NCBI GenBank assembly: GCA_946482375.1 | Contig: CAMLRH010000032.1 | Location: forward strand, 1-14,902 | Origin: an uncultured Caulobacteraceae bacterium | Lineage (GTDB): Bacteria; Pseudomonadota; Alphaproteobacteria; Caulobacterales; Caulobacteraceae | Direction: 5' to 3' | Length of the DNA stretch: 14,902 nucleotides | In this document: positions 12,556-14,902 of the stretch, one piece after another | How positions within the stretch are numbered: position 1 is the stretch's first letter | Layout of the letters: the number at the start of each line of letters is the position of its first letter | Program-made: the position numbers and the translations under genes | Notes under the pieces: model-generated | Database searches by the model: none | What the model was told of the DNA's origin: nothing | The model's input: only the letters and a program-made list of their open reading frames with translations

Positions 12556-14898
12556 TCACGACCTAGGCTTGGCCCGCGTCGTCGGCGCGGCGCTGGCGGG
12601 GTCTTCGGGCCAGACGTGTCTGGGATAGCGGCCCTTCATGTCCTTCCTCACGTCGGACCACGATCCGCGCCAGAACCCCGGCAGGTCCTTGGTCAGCTGA
12701 ATAGGCCGGTGCGCCGGCGACAGCAGCGCCAGCGTCAGCGGGACGCCGTTGACCGCCGGATGGTCTTTCAGGCCGTAGAGCTCCTGCACCCGCACCTCCA
12801 CGCGCGGGCCGCCCTCGGCGGCGTAGTCGATGGCGAAGGTGTTGCCGGTCGGCGCCGCCAGCCGTGGGGGCGCCTTGGCGTCGAGCTCCTTCAGCCGCTC
12901 CCATGTCAGCAGGGCGCGGAGGTCGGCGTCGATCCATTCTTCCAGCCGTTCCATCAGCGCTTCGTCGCTGAGGTCGTCCCAACCAAGGAAGGCCGCCCGC
13001 GCCCTCAAGCCTTCGTCGGCCTCGCTGAGCGTGAAGCCTTCGCGACGGACTTGATCCAGCCGGGCGCGGTGGACCAACTCGGGATCGGCGGCCACCTGGC
13101 GTTCTTCCAGGACCAGCCTGTCCAGTTTCAACAGGCGAACGGCGCGGCCCTTTCCGGCGTCCAGCCGCTCCTCGACAGTCAGCCGGTCGGCGAAGGCCGC
13201 GCGTAAAGCGGCTTCCTCCAGCGGCGCGGCCAGCAGGATGCGGTCGCTGGCGCCTCCGCCACCAAGCTCGCCGACGGCCAGCCAGGTTTCGCGGGCCAGC
13301 GCATCCGTCGGCTCCAGATGGACACCACGGCCGGTGGCGAGCTGGAATTCACCGGGCTTGCCGCGCGCCTTGGCGATGCGCTCGGGATAGGCCTCGGCCA
13401 GGAGCAGGGCTTCGCTGAGGGGCGGCTGGCGTTCCGGCGGCCGCGCGGCTTTGGCCCAACGCTCCGCCAGCGCCCGGGCGTCGCGGGCCCTGGGGCTGCG
13501 ATCGCGATCGAAGGCTTCGAGGCGATGGTGGAGGTCGATGTCGCGCCCGCCGAGCCCGCGTTCCGTCAGGATGGCGGCGATCTTCGCGGCTGTCAGTCCC
13601 TGCCCTCCGGCGGCGCCGCGCAGGACCATATGCGCCAACCTTGGCGGCAGCGGCAGATCGGCCAACGCGCGTCCATGACCCGTCAACGCGCCCCGTTCGT
13701 CGAGCGCCTGTAGGCGTTGCAGCAGGTTGCGGGCCTCGGAAAGCGCCGCGTTCGGCGGCGGGTCGAGGAAGGCCAGCCCGCCCGCGTCCTTCGCGCCCCA
13801 TCGCGCCAGGTCGACGGCAAGGCTCGAGAGGTCCGTTTCGAGAATTTCCGGCCGACCGAACGGCGTGAGCGCCCGCGTCTCGGCCTCCTCCCAGAGGCGA
13901 TAGCAGACGCCAGGCTCCGTCCGCCCCGCCCGGCCACGGCGCTGGTCGGCGGCGGCGCGGGAGACGCGCACGGTCTCCAGCCGCGTCAGGCCGCTCGCCG
14001 GATCGAACCTCGGCACGCGGGAGAGGCCGCAGTCGATGACGACGCGCACGCCCTCGATGGTCAGGCTGGTCTCGGCGATGGAGGTGGCGAGCACGACCTT
14101 CCGGCGCCCCGCCGGCGGGGGGCTGATGGCGCGATCCTGTTCGGCGGCGTCGAGCGCGCCGTAGAGGGGCGCGAGATCGACGTCAGGCCGCTTCAGCCGC
14201 TCGCACAGCAACTGCTCGGTGCGGCGGATCTCGCCCTGTCCCGGCAGGAAGACGAGCAGGCTGCCGCCCTCCTCCGCCAGCGCCCGTTCAACCGCCTTTG
14301 CGACCCGTTCCTCCAGCCGCAAGCGCTCGTCGCGGCCGAGATACTTTGTCTCCACGGGGAAGGCCCGGCCGACGCTCTCGACGACCGGCGCTTCGCCTAG
14401 CAGCTTCGCCACAGCTGCACCGTCGAGCGTCGCCGACATCACCAGCAGCCGCAGGTCCTCGCGCAGCACCTGCTGGCTGTCGCGGGCGAAGGCGAGGCCG
14501 AGGTCGGCGTCGAGGCTGCGTTCGTGGAATTCGTCGAACAGGACGGCGGCCACGCCCTCCAGCGCCGGGTCGTCCAGGATCATGCGGGTGAAGACCCCCT
14601 CGGTGACCACCTCCACCTGCGTCTTCACCGAGACCTTGGACTGCAGCCGCACGCGGTAGCCGACGCGCTCGCCGACGCTTTCACCCAGCGTCTGCGCCAT
14701 CCGCTGTGCGGCGGCGCGGGCCGCCAGCCGGCGGGGTTCGAGGACAATGATCTTGCGCCCGGCGACCCACGGCTCGTCCATCAGCGCCAGCGGCACGACC
14801 GTCGTCTTCCCCGCCCCCGGCGGCGCAACGAGAACGGCGCTCGTCCCTGCGGAGAGCGCCGTCTTCAGCTCGTCGATGACGTCGTGGATCGGGAGCAT
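12556..14898 (-). CDS. hrpB: ATP-dependent helicase HrpB
   Basis: DEAH-related superfamily 2 RNA-helicase-like protein; its cellular role is poorly defined. The 780 residues show, in order, Walker A APPGAGKTT (25-33), motif Ia LEPRRLAARA (53-62), VVTEGVFTRMI (97-107), motif II DEFH (122-125), motif III SAT (155-157), motif V ATSIAETSLTIEG (271-283) and motif VI QRRGRAGR (319-326). A helicase-associated region and the HrpB C-terminal domain follow, ending with KDMKGRYPRHVWPEDP. DEFH in place of DEAH is usual for HrpB. The start MLPIHDVIDELKTAL aligns with known HrpB N-termini, so the ATG at 14898 is probably right, but only four bases lie upstream and an earlier start outside the window cannot be excluded. 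Convergent with the SPOUT gene across the 103-bp repeat. Confidence 0.96.
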   Translation of the reverse strand: MLPIHDVIDELKTALSAGTSAVLVAPPGAGKTTVVPLALMDEPWVAGRKIIVLEPRRLAARAAAQRMAQTLGESVGERVGYRVRLQSKVSVKTQVEVVTEGVFTRMILDDPALEGVAAVLFDEFHERSLDADLGLAFARDSQQVLREDLRLLVMSATLDGAAVAKLLGEAPVVESVGRAFPVETKYLGRDERLRLEERVAKAVERALAEEGGSLLVFLPGQGEIRRTEQLLCERLKRPDVDLAPLYGALDAAEQDRAISPPPAGRRKVVLATSIAETSLTIEGVRVVIDCGLSRVPRFDPASGLTRLETVRVSRAAADQRRGRAGRTEPGVCYRLWEEAETRALTPFGRPEILETDLSSLAVDLARWGAKDAGGLAFLDPPPNAALSEARNLLQRLQALDERGALTGHGRALADLPLPPRLAHMVLRGAAGGQGLTAAKIAAILTERGLGGRDIDLHHRLEAFDRDRSPRARDARALAERWAKAARPPERQPPLSEALLLAEAYPERIAKARGKPGEFQLATGRGVHLEPTDALARETWLAVGELGGGGASDRILLAAPLEEAALRAAFADRLTVEERLDAGKGRAVRLLKLDRLVLEERQVAADPELVHRARLDQVRREGFTLSEADEGLRARAAFLGWDDLSDEALMERLEEWIDADLRALLTWERLKELDAKAPPRLAAPTGNTFAIDYAAEGGPRVEVRVQELYGLKDHPAVNGVPLTLALLSPAHRPIQLTKDLPGFWRGSWSDVRKDMKGRYPRHVWPEDPASAAPTTRAKPRS

Positions 14899-14902
14899 GA
14901 CG

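Noticed and set aside
1..14902. Search for CRISPR arrays, tRNA or rRNA genes, insertion sequences, integrases, toxin-antitoxin or defence genes
   Set aside because: None seen by reading both strands; the gene content is housekeeping and transport.

Overview
The window reads as ordinary chromosome from a high-GC alphaproteobacterium, most likely a member of Caulobacteraceae (Caulobacter/Phenylobacterium/Brevundimonas group; genus not resolvable by eye). Reasons: the proteins resemble those of that group (RpoZ, the RelA/SpoT N-terminus, SmpB, DapA), the order rsh-rpoZ-folK followed by smpB and dapA fits that group, GTG and TTG starts are common, and intergenic gaps are tiny and filled with short palindromic repeats of a kind widespread in these genomes. 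I see no phage, integrase, insertion sequence, CRISPR array, tRNA or rRNA gene.

Region 1 (1-1158, minus strand): folK, rpoZ and the first 74 codons of a RelA/SpoT (p)ppGpp synthetase-hydrolase, which runs off the left edge. The RelA/SpoT frame appears to start at a CTG that overlaps the rpoZ stop. Region 2 (1173-2300): a 98-bp palindromic repeat, a family-5 type uracil-DNA glycosylase on plus, and a small secreted protein of unknown function on minus, whose stop codon abuts that of the glycosylase. Region 3 (2368-3832, minus): smpB and dapA, separated by a second copy of the same 98-bp repeat. Region 4 (3833-6065): a short divergent control region with a perfect 12-bp palindrome and a strong hairpin, then an exported Slt-type lytic transglycosylase on plus.

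Region 5 (6048-9226, minus): a tightly packed four-gene operon, tetR, periplasmic binding protein, FecCD/BtuC permease, BtuD/FecE ATPase, with a 4-nt gap and then two 4-bp ATGA overlaps. It is a complete importer of the cobalamin/siderophore/haem class, led by its probable own regulator. Region 6 (9371-12445, plus): a likely operon of a membrane GT2 glycosyltransferase, a class I SAM methyltransferase of the RlmI-like type, and a SPOUT (TrmH) RNA methyltransferase, the last two sharing a GTGA overlap. Region 7 (12450-14898): a second type of palindromic repeat fills the convergent gap, then the ATP-dependent helicase HrpB on minus, which starts 4 bases from the right edge.

Most genes are housekeeping: stringent response, folate, DNA repair, ribosome rescue, lysine/peptidoglycan precursor synthesis, wall turnover, RNA modification. 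I did not find a convincing undescribed system. The points most worth a second look are the CTG start of the RelA/SpoT gene, the two-repeat pair with a swapped centre, the hairpin and palindrome between dapA and the transglycosylase, the TetR-led importer operon and the orphan secreted protein.
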